Shown: piece after piece, positions 11,011-22,400 of the stretch | How the letters are laid out: the number at the start of each line of letters is the position of its first letter | Numbering within the stretch: position 1 is the stretch's first letter | DNA from: Steroidobacteraceae bacterium | GTDB lineage: Bacteria; Pseudomonadota; Gammaproteobacteria; Steroidobacterales; Steroidobacteraceae | Direction of reading: 5' to 3' | Assembly (NCBI GenBank): GCA_019634915.1 | Contig: JAHCAN010000027.1 | Span: forward strand, 1 to 39,438 | Length of the DNA: 39,438 nucleotides | The notes under the pieces: model-generated | What the model was told of the DNA's origin: nothing | What the model saw: the letters and a program-made list of their open reading frames with translations, nothing else | The model's database searches: none | Translations under genes and position numbers: made by a program

Positions 11011-12387
11011 ATGACGCAGCTGATCGAGATGCGCGTGCCCGACATGGGCGACTTCAAGGACGTCGCCGTGATCGACGTGCTCGTGAAGCCGGGCGACACG
11101 GTGGCGGTCGATACGCCGCTCGTCACGCTCGAGACCGACAAGGCGACGATGGACGTGCCGGCGACCGCGGCCGGCGTCGTCGAGACCGTGCACGCGAAGC
11201 AGGGCGGCACGATCAACCCTGGCGACCTGGTCGTGACCGTGCGCGCCGAAGCCGGCGCCACGGCGGCCGGCACGCCGGCCGCGGAGCCTGCACCGGCCGC
11301 GCAGTCCGCGCCGGCTGCATCGCCGCCGTCTGCGGCGCCCGCTGCGCCTGCGCCAGCCGCACCTGCGTCGGCTGCCGCGGTCGCGCCGCCCGCGCCCGCC
11401 GTTCCTGTCGCGCCGGTTCCGGCGGCCGCAGCGGCAGGCTCCGCTGTGCCGAGGCCGATCGACGAAGCCGGCTTCGCACGCGCGCACGCGAGTCCCTCGG
11501 TGCGCAAGTTCGCGCGCGAGCTGGGCGTCGATCTCGCGTCCGTGCGCGGCAGCGGGCTCAAGGGCCGCATCACGGCCGACGACGTCAAGGCTTGGGTCAA
11601 GCAGGCGATCGGTGGCGGCGCGCGCGGCGTTGCCGGGTCCGCCGCGCTGCCGGCCGTGCCGGTCGTCGACTTTGCGCAGTTCGGCGCGGTCGAGGTCAAG
11701 CCGCTCGGGCGCATCCAGAAGATCTCGAGCGCGCGCCTGCATGCCTCCTGGGTCAACCTGCCGCACGTCACGCAGTTCGACGAGGCCGACATCACCGACC
11801 TCGAGGCGGTGCGCGAATCGCTCAAGGCGAAGGCCGCGAAGGCCGGCGTCAAGCTGACGCCGCTCGCGTTCATCGTGCGCGCCTGCGTGCGCACGCTGCA
11901 GCAGTTCCCGCAGTTCAACGCCTCGCTCGATGCGACGCGCGAGAACCTCGTCTACAAGAAGTATTTCCACATCGGTTTCGCGGCCGACACGCCGAACGGC
12001 CTGCTCGTGCCGGTCGTGCGCGACGCCGATCGCAAGGACATCTACGAGATCGCGCGCGTGCTCGCCGAGCTCGCCGCGAAGGCGCGCGCCGGCAAGCTGC
12101 CGGCCGCCGACATGCAGGGCGGCAGCTTCACGATCTCGAGCCTCGGCGGCATCGGCGGCACCGCGTTCACGCCGATCATCAACGCGCCCGAGGTGGCGAT
12201 CCTCGGCGTGTCGCGTTCGGTGATGAAGCCGGTGTACCGCGACGGCGGCTTCGTGCCGCGGCTGCTGCTGCCGCTGTCGCTGTCCTACGACCACCGCGTG
12301 ATCGACGGCGCCGTCGCCGCGCGTTTCACGACTTTCCTTGCCGCACAGCTCGCCGATCCGCAGGGCCTCCTCGAGGCCGTACCGTGA
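11011..12387 (+). CDS. aceF: Dihydrolipoyl acetyltransferase, E2 of pyruvate dehydrogenase
   Basis: The E2 core transfers acetyl from lipoate to CoA. The 458 residues comprise one lipoyl domain (about 1-80, lipoylated K44 in ETDKATMDV), a long Ala/Pro linker (about 85-150), a peripheral subunit-binding domain (about 155-190, SPSVRKFARELG...GLKGRITADDV) and the catalytic domain ending with H428 and D432 in YDHRVIDGA. E. coli AceF has three lipoyl domains; here there is one, and a second resides on the E3 protein. A GGAGA lies upstream of ATG 11011. The stop overlaps the lpdA GTG start by 4 bases. Confidence 0.97.
   Translation: MTQLIEMRVPDMGDFKDVAVIDVLVKPGDTVAVDTPLVTLETDKATMDVPATAAGVVETVHAKQGGTINPGDLVVTVRAEAGATAAGTPAAEPAPAAQSAPAASPPSAAPAAPAPAAPASAAAVAPPAPAVPVAPVPAAAAAGSAVPRPIDEAGFARAHASPSVRKFARELGVDLASVRGSGLKGRITADDVKAWVKQAIGGGARGVAGSAALPAVPVVDFAQFGAVEVKPLGRIQKISSARLHASWVNLPHVTQFDEADITDLEAVRESLKAKAAKAGVKLTPLAFIVRACVRTLQQFPQFNASLDATRENLVYKKYFHIGFAADTPNGLLVPVVRDADRKDIYEIARVLAELAAKARAGKLPAADMQGGSFTISSLGGIGGTAFTPIINAPEVAILGVSRSVMKPVYRDGGFVPRLLLPLSLSYDHRVIDGAVAARFTTFLAAQLADPQGLLEAVP
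11123..11160 (+). repeat. 38-bp direct repeat, copy 1 (aceF lipoyl domain)
   Basis: Thirty-eight bases are identical to 12493-12530 and encode the lipoyl-lysine turn TLETDKATMDVP in the same codon phase. Codon-level identity over this length suggests either recent duplication or gene conversion between the aceF and lpdA lipoyl domains, on top of strong protein constraint. Confidence 0.85.
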
Positions 12388-14153
12388 GCGTGCACGAGGT
12401 ACGGGTTCCCGATCTCGGGGGCCACGAGGACGTACCGGTCATCGACGTGCTGGTCACCGCCGGCGAGCGGCTCGAGATCGACACGCCGCTGATCACGCTC
12501 GAGACCGACAAGGCGACGATGGACGTGCCGAGCCCGCTCGCCGGAACGCTGGTCGAGCTGACCGTGCGCAAGGGCGAGCGTGTCTCGAGCGGCTCGGTGA
12601 TCGCGCGCGTCGAGTCGGGCGAGCCGTCCGCGGCTTCGGCCGCCGCGCCGGCGCGTCGCGCCACCGACGCACTGGCCGCCGCGGCGGCACCGGCTGCCCG
12701 CGCGGCCCCGGCCGTCACCGATACGGCGGCCATCGCCGCCGATCGCAGCACGCAGCTGCTCGTGCTCGGCGCCGGGCCGGGCGGCTACACGGCGGCGTTT
12801 CGCGCCGCGGACCTCGGGCTCGAGGTGATGCTGGTCGAGCGCTGGCCGACGCTCGGCGGCGTGTGCCTGAACGTCGGCTGCATTCCGTCGAAGGCGCTGC
12901 TGCACGCGGCGAAGGTGATCGACGAGGCACGCGCGATGGGCGCGCACGGGATCGACTTCGGCGCGCCGCGGATCGACGCCGCGAAGCTGCGCGACTGGAA
13001 GGCCGGCGTCGTCAAGCGCCTGACCAACGGCCTGAACCTGCTCGCGAAGCAGCGCAAGGTCACGGTCGTGCGCGGCGAGGGCCGCTTCGTCGATCCGCAG
13101 ACGCTCGAGGTGACCCGCGGCGACGGCAAGAGCGAGCGCATCCGCTTCGCGCAGTGCATCGTCGCGGCGGGTTCGGAACCGACGCGGCTGCCATTTGCAC
13201 CGGCCGATCCGCGCATCATGGATTCAACCGGCGCGCTCCAGCTCGCCGACGTGCCGGCGCGGCTGCTGGTGATCGGCGGCGGCATCATCGGCCTCGAAAT
13301 GGCCTGCGTATACGAGGCCCTCGGTTCGAAGGTGAGCGTCGTCGAGCTGACCGCGCAGCTGATGCCCGGCGCCGATCCCGATCTGGTGCGCCCGCTCGAG
13401 AAGCGCCTGCGCGCACGCTACGGGCGCGTGCTGCCCGGCACGAAGGTCACCGCGATCGATGCCGGGACCGACGGTATTCGGGTCAGCTTCGAGGGTCGCG
13501 ATGCGCCGGCCAGCGAGACCTACGATCGCGTGCTCGTCGCGGTGGGCCGCGTGCCGAACGGCGCGCGGATCGGCGCCGAGGCGGCCGGTATCACGGTCGA
13601 CGGGCGCGGCTACATCCAGGTCGACCGCCAGCAGCGCACGAGCGTGCCGCACATCTTCGCGATCGGCGACATCACGGGCCAGCCGATGCTCGCGCACAAG
13701 GCGACGCACGAAGCGAAGATCGCCGCCGAGGTTGCCGCGGGGCACAAGCGCGCGTTCGATGCGCGGGTGATTCCGTCGGTTGCCTACACCGATCCGGAAG
13801 TGGCCTGGGTCGGCCTGACCGAGACCGAGGCGAAGGCGCGCGGCATCGCGGTGAAGAAGGGACTCTTTCCATGGCTCGCGAGCGGGCGTTCGCTGTCGCT
13901 CGGCCGTGATGACGGCTTCACCAAGCTCGTATTCGATCCGGCCACGCAACGCCTGCTCGGCGCCGGCATCGTCGGCCCGCATGCCGGTGAGCTGATCGCC
14001 GAGCTCGCGCTCGCGATCGAGATGGGCGCCGACGCGGCCGACATCGCGCTGACCGTCCACCCCCACCCGACACTGTCCGAGACCGTCGGCCTCGCAGCCG
14101 AGGCCTTCGAGGGCACGTTGACGGAACTCTACGTGCCGAAGAAGTCGCAGTAG
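12384..14153 (+). CDS. lpdA: Dihydrolipoyl dehydrogenase (E3) with N-terminal lipoyl domain
   Basis: E3 reoxidises dihydrolipoate with NAD+ through FAD and a redox disulfide. The 589 residues from GTG 12384 start with a lipoyl domain (about 1-78, K43 in ETDKATMDV) and an Ala-rich linker (about 80-120). The flavoprotein follows: FAD motif GAGPGGYTAA (129-138), the redox pair C161 and C166 (GGVCLNVGCIPSK), a second GGGIIGLE NAD-binding motif, the GDITGQPMLAHKA FAD site and the dimer-interface HPHPTLSE with the catalytic His. The GTGA overlap with aceF fixes the start. Lipoyl-E3 fusions occur in several proteobacteria and may supply the lipoyl arm lacking from the single-domain E2. Its last 25 bases overlap the convergent nth gene. 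Confidence 0.96.
   Translation: MSVHEVRVPDLGGHEDVPVIDVLVTAGERLEIDTPLITLETDKATMDVPSPLAGTLVELTVRKGERVSSGSVIARVESGEPSAASAAAPARRATDALAAAAAPAARAAPAVTDTAAIAADRSTQLLVLGAGPGGYTAAFRAADLGLEVMLVERWPTLGGVCLNVGCIPSKALLHAAKVIDEARAMGAHGIDFGAPRIDAAKLRDWKAGVVKRLTNGLNLLAKQRKVTVVRGEGRFVDPQTLEVTRGDGKSERIRFAQCIVAAGSEPTRLPFAPADPRIMDSTGALQLADVPARLLVIGGGIIGLEMACVYEALGSKVSVVELTAQLMPGADPDLVRPLEKRLRARYGRVLPGTKVTAIDAGTDGIRVSFEGRDAPASETYDRVLVAVGRVPNGARIGAEAAGITVDGRGYIQVDRQQRTSVPHIFAIGDITGQPMLAHKATHEAKIAAEVAAGHKRAFDARVIPSVAYTDPEVAWVGLTETEAKARGIAVKKGLFPWLASGRSLSLGRDDGFTKLVFDPATQRLLGAGIVGPHAGELIAELALAIEMGADAADIALTVHPHPTLSETVGLAAEAFEGTLTELYVPKKSQ
12493..12530 (+). repeat. 38-bp direct repeat, copy 2 (lpdA lipoyl domain)
   Basis: Identical to 11123-11160, offset by 1370 bases. 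Because both copies encode the same residues in the same codon phase, recombination between them would join the aceF start to lpdA in frame and delete the rest of aceF. Confidence 0.85.
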
Positions 14154-14842
14154 CGCGCGATCACGCAGTGCGCGCAGTCGGGTTTGCGTGCCTTGCACAC
14201 ATAGCGGCCGTGCAGGATCAGCCAGTGGTGGGCGTCGTGCGCGAACTCGGCCGGCGTCGTTCGCACCAGAATGTCCTCGACTGCACGCGGCGTGCTGCCG
14301 ACCGCGAGGCCGGTGCGGTTCGCGACGCGGAAGATGTGCGTGTCGACCGCGATCGTCGGCTCGCCGAACGCGACGTTCAGGATCACGTTCGCGGTCTTGC
14401 GACCGACTCCCGGCAGCGCCTCGAGCGCCGCGCGCTCGCGCGGCACCTCGCCGCCGTGCTTCTCGAGAAGGATGCGGCAGGCGCCGATCAGGTGCTTCGC
14501 CTTCGCGTTGTAGAGGCCGATCGTGCGGATGTAGCGCGACAGGCCCTCGACGCCGAGCGCGAGGATCGCGGCCGGCGTGTTCGCGACCGGAAACAGCTTG
14601 CGCGTCGCGAGGTTGACGCTGCGGTCGGTGGCCTGCGCCGACAGCACGACCGCGACCAGCAGCTCGAACGGCGTCGAATACTCGAGCTCGGAGCGGGGCT
14701 CGGGATTCGCGGCCCGCAGGCGCTCGAAGATCGCGCGCCGCCGCTGCGGCGTCATCGGTCGCCGCGGCGGGCTCTTCGACTGCGGCGGCGGGTTTTTCGA
14801 CCGGCGCGGCGAATGCGTCGGCCGGCGCGGCGCGGCGCTCAT
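14129..14842 (-). CDS. nth: Endonuclease III
   Basis: Nth is a bifunctional DNA glycosylase/AP lyase for oxidised pyrimidines. The 237 residues contain the helix-hairpin-helix [10 protein letters not shown] with catalytic K149, catalytic D167 (VDTHIFRV) and the [4Fe-4S] cluster ligands C216, C223, C226 and C232. The ATG at 14842 overlaps the rsxB stop (ATGA), which supports coupling; it gives a Pro/Arg/Lys-rich extension of 29 residues. Starting at ATG 14755 instead gives a canonical 208-residue enzyme, so the extension is the uncertain part. The stop lies inside the convergent lpdA. Confidence 0.95.
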   Translation of the reverse strand: MSAAPRRPTHSPRRSKNPPPQSKSPPRRPMTPQRRRAIFERLRAANPEPRSELEYSTPFELLVAVVLSAQATDRSVNLATRKLFPVANTPAAILALGVEGLSRYIRTIGLYNAKAKHLIGACRILLEKHGGEVPRERAALEALPGVGRKTANVILNVAFGEPTIAVDTHIFRVANRTGLAVGSTPRAVEDILVRTTPAEFAHDAHHWLILHGRYVCKARKPDCAHCVIARYCDFFGT

Positions 14843-15369
14843 CGCGCGAGCTGCTTGCGCGCCGCGAGCAGCGTCGCGCGCTCGGCGGCCCGCTGCGCGA
14901 GGCGTGCGTTGCGCGCGGCAAAGCGGGCGCGGTTCGCGTCGGCCGCCGGCGGCGCGCCCGCGGTGGCCGGGCGCGGGATCATCACGATGCAGTCGACCGG
15001 GCAGGGCGCGACGCACAGCTCGCAGCCGGTGCACAGCCCGGCGATCACCGTATGGGTCTGCCTCCCGGCACCGATGATCGCATCGACCGGGCAGGGCGGC
15101 AGGCAGCGCGCGCAGCCGATGCAGCGCGCCTCGTCGATGAACGCGACGCGCTCGGGCTGCTCGCTGCCGCAGTCCGGATCGAGCGGCAGCGGTTCGCGGC
15201 CGAGCAGCCGGGCGAGCGCCGTGATCGTGCGCGCGCCGCCGGGCGGGCAGCGGTTGATCTGCGCCTCGCCCGCCGCGATCGCCTCGGCATAAGGGTGGCA
15301 GCCATCGTAGCCGCAGCGCGTGCACTGCGTCTGGGGCAGCAGCGCGTCGATCTCGTCGGCCCGTGTCAC
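14839..15369 (-). CDS. RnfB/RsxB-type ferredoxin, orphan and without membrane anchor
   Basis: The 176 residues hold twelve cluster cysteines. C16, C19, C24 and C41 (CTRCGYDGC) form the Fe-S domain typical of RnfB; C83/C86/C89/C93 and C113/C116/C119/C123 form two ferredoxin-type [4Fe-4S] motifs. The usual N-terminal transmembrane helix of RnfB is absent, and no rnfA, C, D, G or E gene is nearby. A basic Ala/Arg helix of about 35 residues forms the tail. GTG 15369 overlaps the metG stop (GTGA), and the stop overlaps the nth start, so metG, this gene and nth appear translationally coupled. It probably carries electrons between unknown partners; a role in cluster supply or repair of Nth is conceivable but is only inference. 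Confidence 0.88.
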   Translation of the reverse strand: MTRADEIDALLPQTQCTRCGYDGCHPYAEAIAAGEAQINRCPPGGARTITALARLLGREPLPLDPDCGSEQPERVAFIDEARCIGCARCLPPCPVDAIIGAGRQTHTVIAGLCTGCELCVAPCPVDCIVMIPRPATAGAPPAADANRARFAARNARLAQRAAERATLLAARKQLAR

Positions 15370-17366
15370 GTCACTTTCATGCCGGGCACGGCGCCGGAAT
15401 CGGGTGACAACAGGAAGAGGCCCTGCGAATCGTCGGCGCCGCTCGCGCAAAGCACCATGCCTTCCGACACGCCGAAGCGCATCTTGCGTGGTGCGAGGTT
15501 TGCGACCATCAGCACGAGCCGGCCCTGCAGCTGCTCCGGAGCGTAGGCGGCCCGGATCCCCGAGAACACGGTGCGGGTCTCGCCGCCGAGATCGAGTTCG
15601 AGGCGCAGCAGTTTGTCCGAGCCCTCGACGAGTGCGGCGCGCATGATCTTCGCGACGCGCAGGTCGAGTTTCGCGAAGTCCCTGATGTCGATCGTGCCCG
15701 CGGCCGGGCGGTCGGCCGGTCCCGCGGCCGCTCCGGCGGGTGCCTCCGGTGCGACCAGCGCCTCGACAGCCTTGCGATCGAGTCGGGTCGCGAGCGGCTG
15801 GAACGCGTTGATCGGCACGGCGAGCAGCGGCGACGCCACCGCATCCCAGCGATCGATCGGCACGCCGAGGAAGCGGCCGGCCTCGGCGGCGATGCGCGGC
15901 AGCACCGGCGCGAGCCAGGTCATCAGCACGCGGAAGAGGTTGATGCCCTGCGTCGCGATGCCGAGTACCTCGGCGGCGCGCGCAGGATCCTTCGCGAGCG
16001 TCCAGGGCTTGTGCTGGTCGACGTACTGGTTCGCGCGATCGGCGAACAGCATGATCTCGCGGATCGCGGCCGCGTAGTCGCGCGCCTCGTACAGCGCGGC
16101 GATGCCCGCGCGCGCACCGGCGAATTCCGCGTACAGCGCGGGCTGCGGCAGAGTGCCGGCGAGCCGCCCGCCGCCGCGCGCGACGAAGCCCGCGCAGCGG
16201 CTCGCGATGTTGACCAGCTTGCCGACGATGTCGGAGTTCACGCGCGCGACCAGGTCGTCGAGGTTGAGATCGATGTCGTCGAGATCCGGGCCGAGCTTCG
16301 CGGCGAAGTAGTAGCGCAGCGGTTCGGGCGGCAGGTGCTCGAGGTAGCGCCGCGCGGTGATGAAGGTGCCACGGGACTTCGACATCTTCTGGCCATTGAC
16401 GGTCAGGAAACCGTGCACGTACACGGCGGTCGGCTTGCGAAAGCCCGAACCCTGCAGCACGGCCGGCCAGAACAGCGTGTGGAAGTAGCTGATGTCCTTG
16501 CCGATGAAGTGGTAGAGCCCGGCGCGGCTGTCGGGCCGCATGTACTCGTCGAAGCTGCGGCCGGTGCGCTCGCACAGCGCGCGCAGGCTCGCGAGATAGC
16601 CGATCGGCGCATCGAACCACACGTAGAAGTACTTGCCCGGCTCGTCGGGGATCCCGAAGCCGAAATACGGTGCGTCGCGCGAGATGTCCCAGTCCTTCAG
16701 GCCCGCGTCGAACCACTCGTCGAGCTTGGCGCGCACGCCCGGCTGCAGCGCGTCGGTCGCGAGCCAGCCGCGCAGCATCTCCTCGAACGCACCGAGGCGG
16801 AAGAAGATGTGATCCGACTCGCGCCACACCGGCACGCTGCCCGAGATCGTCGACACCGGGTTCACGAGATCGGCGGGCGAGTAGGTCGCGCCGCAATGCT
16901 CGCAGGAATCGCCGTACTGCCCGGGCGTGCCGCAGCTCGGGCAGCCGCCCTTGACGTAGCGGTCGGGCAGGAACATGCCGGCCTGCTCGTCGTAGGCCTG
17001 CCGTACCGGGCGGCGCGTGATGTAGCCGGCGTCGCGCAGGCGTGCGTACATCGACGTGGCCAGCTCGCGGTTCTCGTCCGAGTGGGTGCTGTGGAACTGG
17101 TCGTGTTCGATCAGGAAGCCCGCGTAGTCGCGCGCGTGCTCGGCCGCGACGCGCTCGATCAGCGCCTCGGGAGTGACGCCCTCGCTCTGCGCGCGGATCA
17201 TGATCGGCGTGCCGTGCGCGTCCTCGGCGCAGACGTAGAGGCAGTCGTGGCCCAGCATCTTCTGCAGCCGGACCCAGATGTCGGTCTGCACCGCTTCGAT
17301 GATGTGGCCGAGGTGGAGCGGGCCGTTGGCGTACGGCAGGGCGCTCGTGACGAGGATCTTGCGCAT
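15366..17366 (-). CDS. metG: Methionyl-tRNA synthetase
   Basis: The enzyme charges tRNA-Met. The 666 residues include the HIGH-type motif HLGH (18-21), a zinc-binding knuckle (CPSCGTPG...CEHCGATY), the KMSKS motif at 327-331, the anticodon-binding helical domain and a C-terminal EMAPII-like tRNA-binding/dimerisation domain (from about [12 protein letters not shown] to the end). Length and the appended C-terminal domain match the E. coli type. The start at 17366 gives the canonical [15 protein letters not shown]; a -10-like element lies only a few bases upstream. It leads a coupled metG-rsxB-nth unit. Confidence 0.97.
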   Translation of the reverse strand: MRKILVTSALPYANGPLHLGHIIEAVQTDIWVRLQKMLGHDCLYVCAEDAHGTPIMIRAQSEGVTPEALIERVAAEHARDYAGFLIEHDQFHSTHSDENRELATSMYARLRDAGYITRRPVRQAYDEQAGMFLPDRYVKGGCPSCGTPGQYGDSCEHCGATYSPADLVNPVSTISGSVPVWRESDHIFFRLGAFEEMLRGWLATDALQPGVRAKLDEWFDAGLKDWDISRDAPYFGFGIPDEPGKYFYVWFDAPIGYLASLRALCERTGRSFDEYMRPDSRAGLYHFIGKDISYFHTLFWPAVLQGSGFRKPTAVYVHGFLTVNGQKMSKSRGTFITARRYLEHLPPEPLRYYFAAKLGPDLDDIDLNLDDLVARVNSDIVGKLVNIASRCAGFVARGGGRLAGTLPQPALYAEFAGARAGIAALYEARDYAAAIREIMLFADRANQYVDQHKPWTLAKDPARAAEVLGIATQGINLFRVLMTWLAPVLPRIAAEAGRFLGVPIDRWDAVASPLLAVPINAFQPLATRLDRKAVEALVAPEAPAGAAAGPADRPAAGTIDIRDFAKLDLRVAKIMRAALVEGSDKLLRLELDLGGETRTVFSGIRAAYAPEQLQGRLVLMVANLAPRKMRFGVSEGMVLCASGADDSQGLFLLSPDSGAVPGMKVT

Positions 17367-17375
17367 GCGGGGCGC

Positions 17376-17381
17376 AGTATA
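17376..17381 (-). promoter_or_regulatory. -10 element close to the metG start
   Basis: TATACT on the reverse strand matches TATAAT at 5 of 6 positions and lies 9 bases before the metG ATG. Transcription would begin only a few bases from the start codon, giving a nearly leaderless message. No convincing -35 is seen. Confidence 0.4.
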
Positions 17382-17449
17382 GCGGACACTGACGCGCGGA
17401 CTGCGGCCGGCGCACGGCGGGCTGCGGGGCAAACGGCCGGTTCCGGGGT

Positions 17450-18511
17450 CTAGCCCTGTTCCTTGACCGGCTCGAACTTCGCCTTGTTGATCGCCTTCTT
17501 GTAGGCCTCCCGGCCGCTGATCTGCCGCTCGCGCAGCAGTTGCTCGATCGCGCTGTCCATCGTGCGCATGCCGATCTGCCCGCCCGATTGCATCACGGTC
17601 TCGAGCTGGTCGAGCTTGCCCTGGCGGATCAGGTTCGACACGGCCGCCGTGTTGACCAGGATCTCGAGCGCGGCGACCCGGCCCTTCTTGTCCGCCCGCT
17701 GCAGCAGTTGTTGTGAAATCACGCCGCGCAGCGAGGTCGACAGCATCGTGCGCACGTGCGACTGCTTGTCGGACGGGAAGGCGTTGACCATGCGGTCGAC
17801 GGTCGGCGCCGCGCCGTTGGTGTGCAGCGTGCCCATCACGAGGATGCCCATCTCGGCGGCCGTGACCGCGATGCTCATCGTCTCGAGGTCGCGCAGCTCG
17901 CCGACCAGGATCACGTCGGGGTCCTCGCGCAGGGCCGAGTGCAGCGCGTCGGCGAAGCTCGCGCTGTGCGCGCCGATCTCGCGCTGGCTGATCAGGCAGC
18001 TCTTGCGCTCGTGCACGAATTCGATCGGGTCCTCGACCGTGAGGATGTGCCCCTTCGTGCGCCGGTTGATGTCGTCGATCATCGCGGCGAGCGTCGTCGA
18101 CTTGCCCGAACCGGTCTTGCCGGTGACGAGGATCAGGCCATTGTTCGCCCGGCACAGCTGGCGCACGGCCTGCGGCAGGTTCAGCTCATCGAGCGTCAGC
18201 GCCTTGGTCGGGATCGCACGGAACACGGCGCCGATACCGTTCAGGTGGCGCATCACGTTGACGCGAAAGCGTCCGCGGTCGGCCAGCGTGTAGGCGAAGT
18301 CGGCGCCGTCCTTCGACTCGAAACGCTCGAGCGCCTTGCGCGGCATGATCTCGTACAGCACTTCCTTGACCATCGCCGGATCGAGCCGGTCGGGCCGCAG
18401 CGGCGAGAGGTCGCCGTACAGGCGGATGCGCGGCGGGTCGCCGGCGAGGAAGTGCAGGTCGGAACCCTTGCGGTCGAGGATTTCGCCGAGATATTCGTCG
18501 ATGCGGGCCAT
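17450..18511 (-). CDS. PilT-family type IV pilus retraction ATPase (downstream copy)
   Basis: This 353-residue secretion-type ATPase has a PAS-like N-terminal domain (about 1-100), Walker [10 protein letters not shown] (131-139), the Asp box around EDPIEFVH (160-167), Walker B with [12 protein letters not shown] (197-208) and a His box [14 protein letters not shown] (227-240). The AIRNLIRE motif needed for PilT retraction appears in degenerate form as AVSNLIRQ. PilT hexamers depolymerise type IV pili at the inner-membrane platform. It lies 14 bases after a second PilT-like gene, like the pilT-pilU pairs of gammaproteobacteria, so it may act in the PilU role. I do not choose between the names. 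Confidence 0.93.
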   Translation of the reverse strand: MARIDEYLGEILDRKGSDLHFLAGDPPRIRLYGDLSPLRPDRLDPAMVKEVLYEIMPRKALERFESKDGADFAYTLADRGRFRVNVMRHLNGIGAVFRAIPTKALTLDELNLPQAVRQLCRANNGLILVTGKTGSGKSTTLAAMIDDINRRTKGHILTVEDPIEFVHERKSCLISQREIGAHSASFADALHSALREDPDVILVGELRDLETMSIAVTAAEMGILVMGTLHTNGAAPTVDRMVNAFPSDKQSHVRTMLSTSLRGVISQQLLQRADKKGRVAALEILVNTAAVSNLIRQGKLDQLETVMQSGGQIGMRTMDSAIEQLLRERQISGREAYKKAINKAKFEPVKEQG

Positions 18512-18525
18512 GCCGGGTGGTCCGG

Positions 18526-19650
18526 TCAGCCTGCCGGCGCGGCCGGGCCCGCAGTGCCGGTGCCGGTCAGCTCGAGCTTCGGCAGCATGCTGGTGTCGGT
18601 CACGTATTTCTGGAACAGGCGCTTGTCGGACGCGTAGTTGTACGCGTCGTCGGGATCGATCTCCTTCGCCGCGAGCGCCGCGAGCAGTGCCTGATCGAGC
18701 AGCTGCATGCCCTGGTCGCGGCCCGTCTGCAGCTGGCTCGGCAGCTGGTGGGTCTGGTCGCTCTGGATCAGCTTGGCGATCGCCTTGGTCATCACCATGA
18801 CCTCGCAGATCGCCCGCCGGCCGCGGCCCTCGGCGCCCTTGACGAGCACCTGCGTGACGACGGCGAGCAGGCTCTGCGCGAGAAAGCTCTTGGTCTGTTC
18901 GCGCTCCTCGACCGGCAGTGCGTCGATCACGCGGTCGATCGTCTTGGTCGCGCTGGTCGTGTGCAGCGTGCCGAGCACCAGGTGGCCGGTTTCGGCCGCG
19001 GTCATCGCCATCGAGATCGTCTCGGCGTCGCGCAGCTCGCCGACCAGGATCACGTCGGGGTCCTCGCGCATCGCCGCGCGCACGCCCTCGGCGAAGCTCG
19101 GGATGTGGGTACCGAGTTCGCGCTGGATCACCTGGCTCTGCTTGCTCCGGTGCACGAACTCGATCGGGTCCTCGAGGCTGATGATGTTCAGCTTGCGGGT
19201 CGTGTTGAGCAGGTCGATCATCGCGGCGAGGGTGGTCGACTTGCCGGTGCCGGTCGAGCCGGTCACCAGGATCATGCCCTGGTGGTAGTCGCAGAGTTTC
19301 CTGACGATCGGCGGCAGCGCCAGCTTCTCGATCGTCGGGATGTCGGTCGGGATCGCGCGAAACGCCGCGCCGATGCCGGTGTCCTTGCGGTAGACGTTGA
19401 CGCGGAAGCGCCCGCCCTCGGTCGACACGTACGAGAAGTCGAGGTCGCGGCCCTGGGCGAACTGCTCGGCCTGCGAGCGGGTCAGGATCTCGGTGATGTA
19501 GCCCTCGAGCTCGGTGTCGCGCAGCTCGCGGAACTTGATCGGCATCAGGTCGCCGTGCATGCGCAGCATCGGCGGCACCCCCACCGCGAGGTGCAGGTCC
19601 GAGCAGCCCTGCTGCGTACCGAGTTTCAGGAAGGCGTCTATGCGCGCCAC
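18526..19650 (-). CDS. PilT-family type IV pilus retraction ATPase (upstream copy)
   Basis: From GTG 19650 the product is 374 residues and begins MARIDAFLK, aligning with MARIDEYLG of the downstream copy; a GTG at 19665 would add five residues. Walker A GSTGTGKST falls at 131-139, exactly as in the paralogue, followed by [20 protein letters not shown] and GTLHTTSATKTIDR. The AIRNLIRE-like segment is AIAKLIQS, followed by a THQLPSQLQTG stretch like that of classical PilT. It carries about 20 extra C-terminal residues rich in Thr/Gly/Ala/Pro. It sits between the HEAT kinase gene and the second ATPase on the same strand. A 108-base spacer (19651-19757) upstream may hold a promoter, but none is clear. 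Confidence 0.92.
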   Translation of the reverse strand: MARIDAFLKLGTQQGCSDLHLAVGVPPMLRMHGDLMPIKFRELRDTELEGYITEILTRSQAEQFAQGRDLDFSYVSTEGGRFRVNVYRKDTGIGAAFRAIPTDIPTIEKLALPPIVRKLCDYHQGMILVTGSTGTGKSTTLAAMIDLLNTTRKLNIISLEDPIEFVHRSKQSQVIQRELGTHIPSFAEGVRAAMREDPDVILVGELRDAETISMAMTAAETGHLVLGTLHTTSATKTIDRVIDALPVEEREQTKSFLAQSLLAVVTQVLVKGAEGRGRRAICEVMVMTKAIAKLIQSDQTHQLPSQLQTGRDQGMQLLDQALLAALAAKEIDPDDAYNYASDKRLFQKYVTDTSMLPKLELTGTGTAGPAAPAG

Positions 19651-19757
19651 GAAGCCCCGTCCCACTGGTCGTACCGGCCGTCTGAATAGCCCGAAAAGGC
19701 TGTCAGATCAACGGGTAACGCCAAAAAGTTTGACCGACTGCACGAAGTCTACAGAGG

Positions 19758-22205
<2,448 letters not shown>

Positions 22206-22334
22206 TCAGCGATGCCTTGGGCGACGTGTGTCCGCGTCCTGCCTGTCACGCATTGCCTCCCTCGCGCCTCGGATCGACCGCCCCGCCACCCGTCGATTAT
22301 GCCATACCGGACCATGCGAGCATCGTGCCAGCGG

Positions 22335-22363
22335 TCGGCACTGGCGGCAATTTTCGCTAGAAT
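22335..22363 (+). promoter_or_regulatory. Candidate promoter for mrp-dcd
   Basis: TCGGCA (22335-22340) and TAGAAT (22358-22363) are 17 bases apart, matching consensus at 4 of 6 and 5 of 6. They lie in the 195-base divergent spacer (22206-22400) between the HEAT kinase and mrp. The start would be near 22370, about 30 bases before ATG 22401. A reverse-strand CATAAT (22301-22296) may serve the kinase gene but lacks a matching -35. Confidence 0.55.
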
Positions 22364-22400
22364 CGCGGGGTACGTGCCGCCCGGCGCCCCGGACCCCGAG

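Noticed and set aside
19651-19757. TTGATC-17-TATTCA as promoter of the upstream pilT-like gene
   Set aside because: The -10 matches consensus at only three positions; the region may still hold a promoter but this pair is not convincing.
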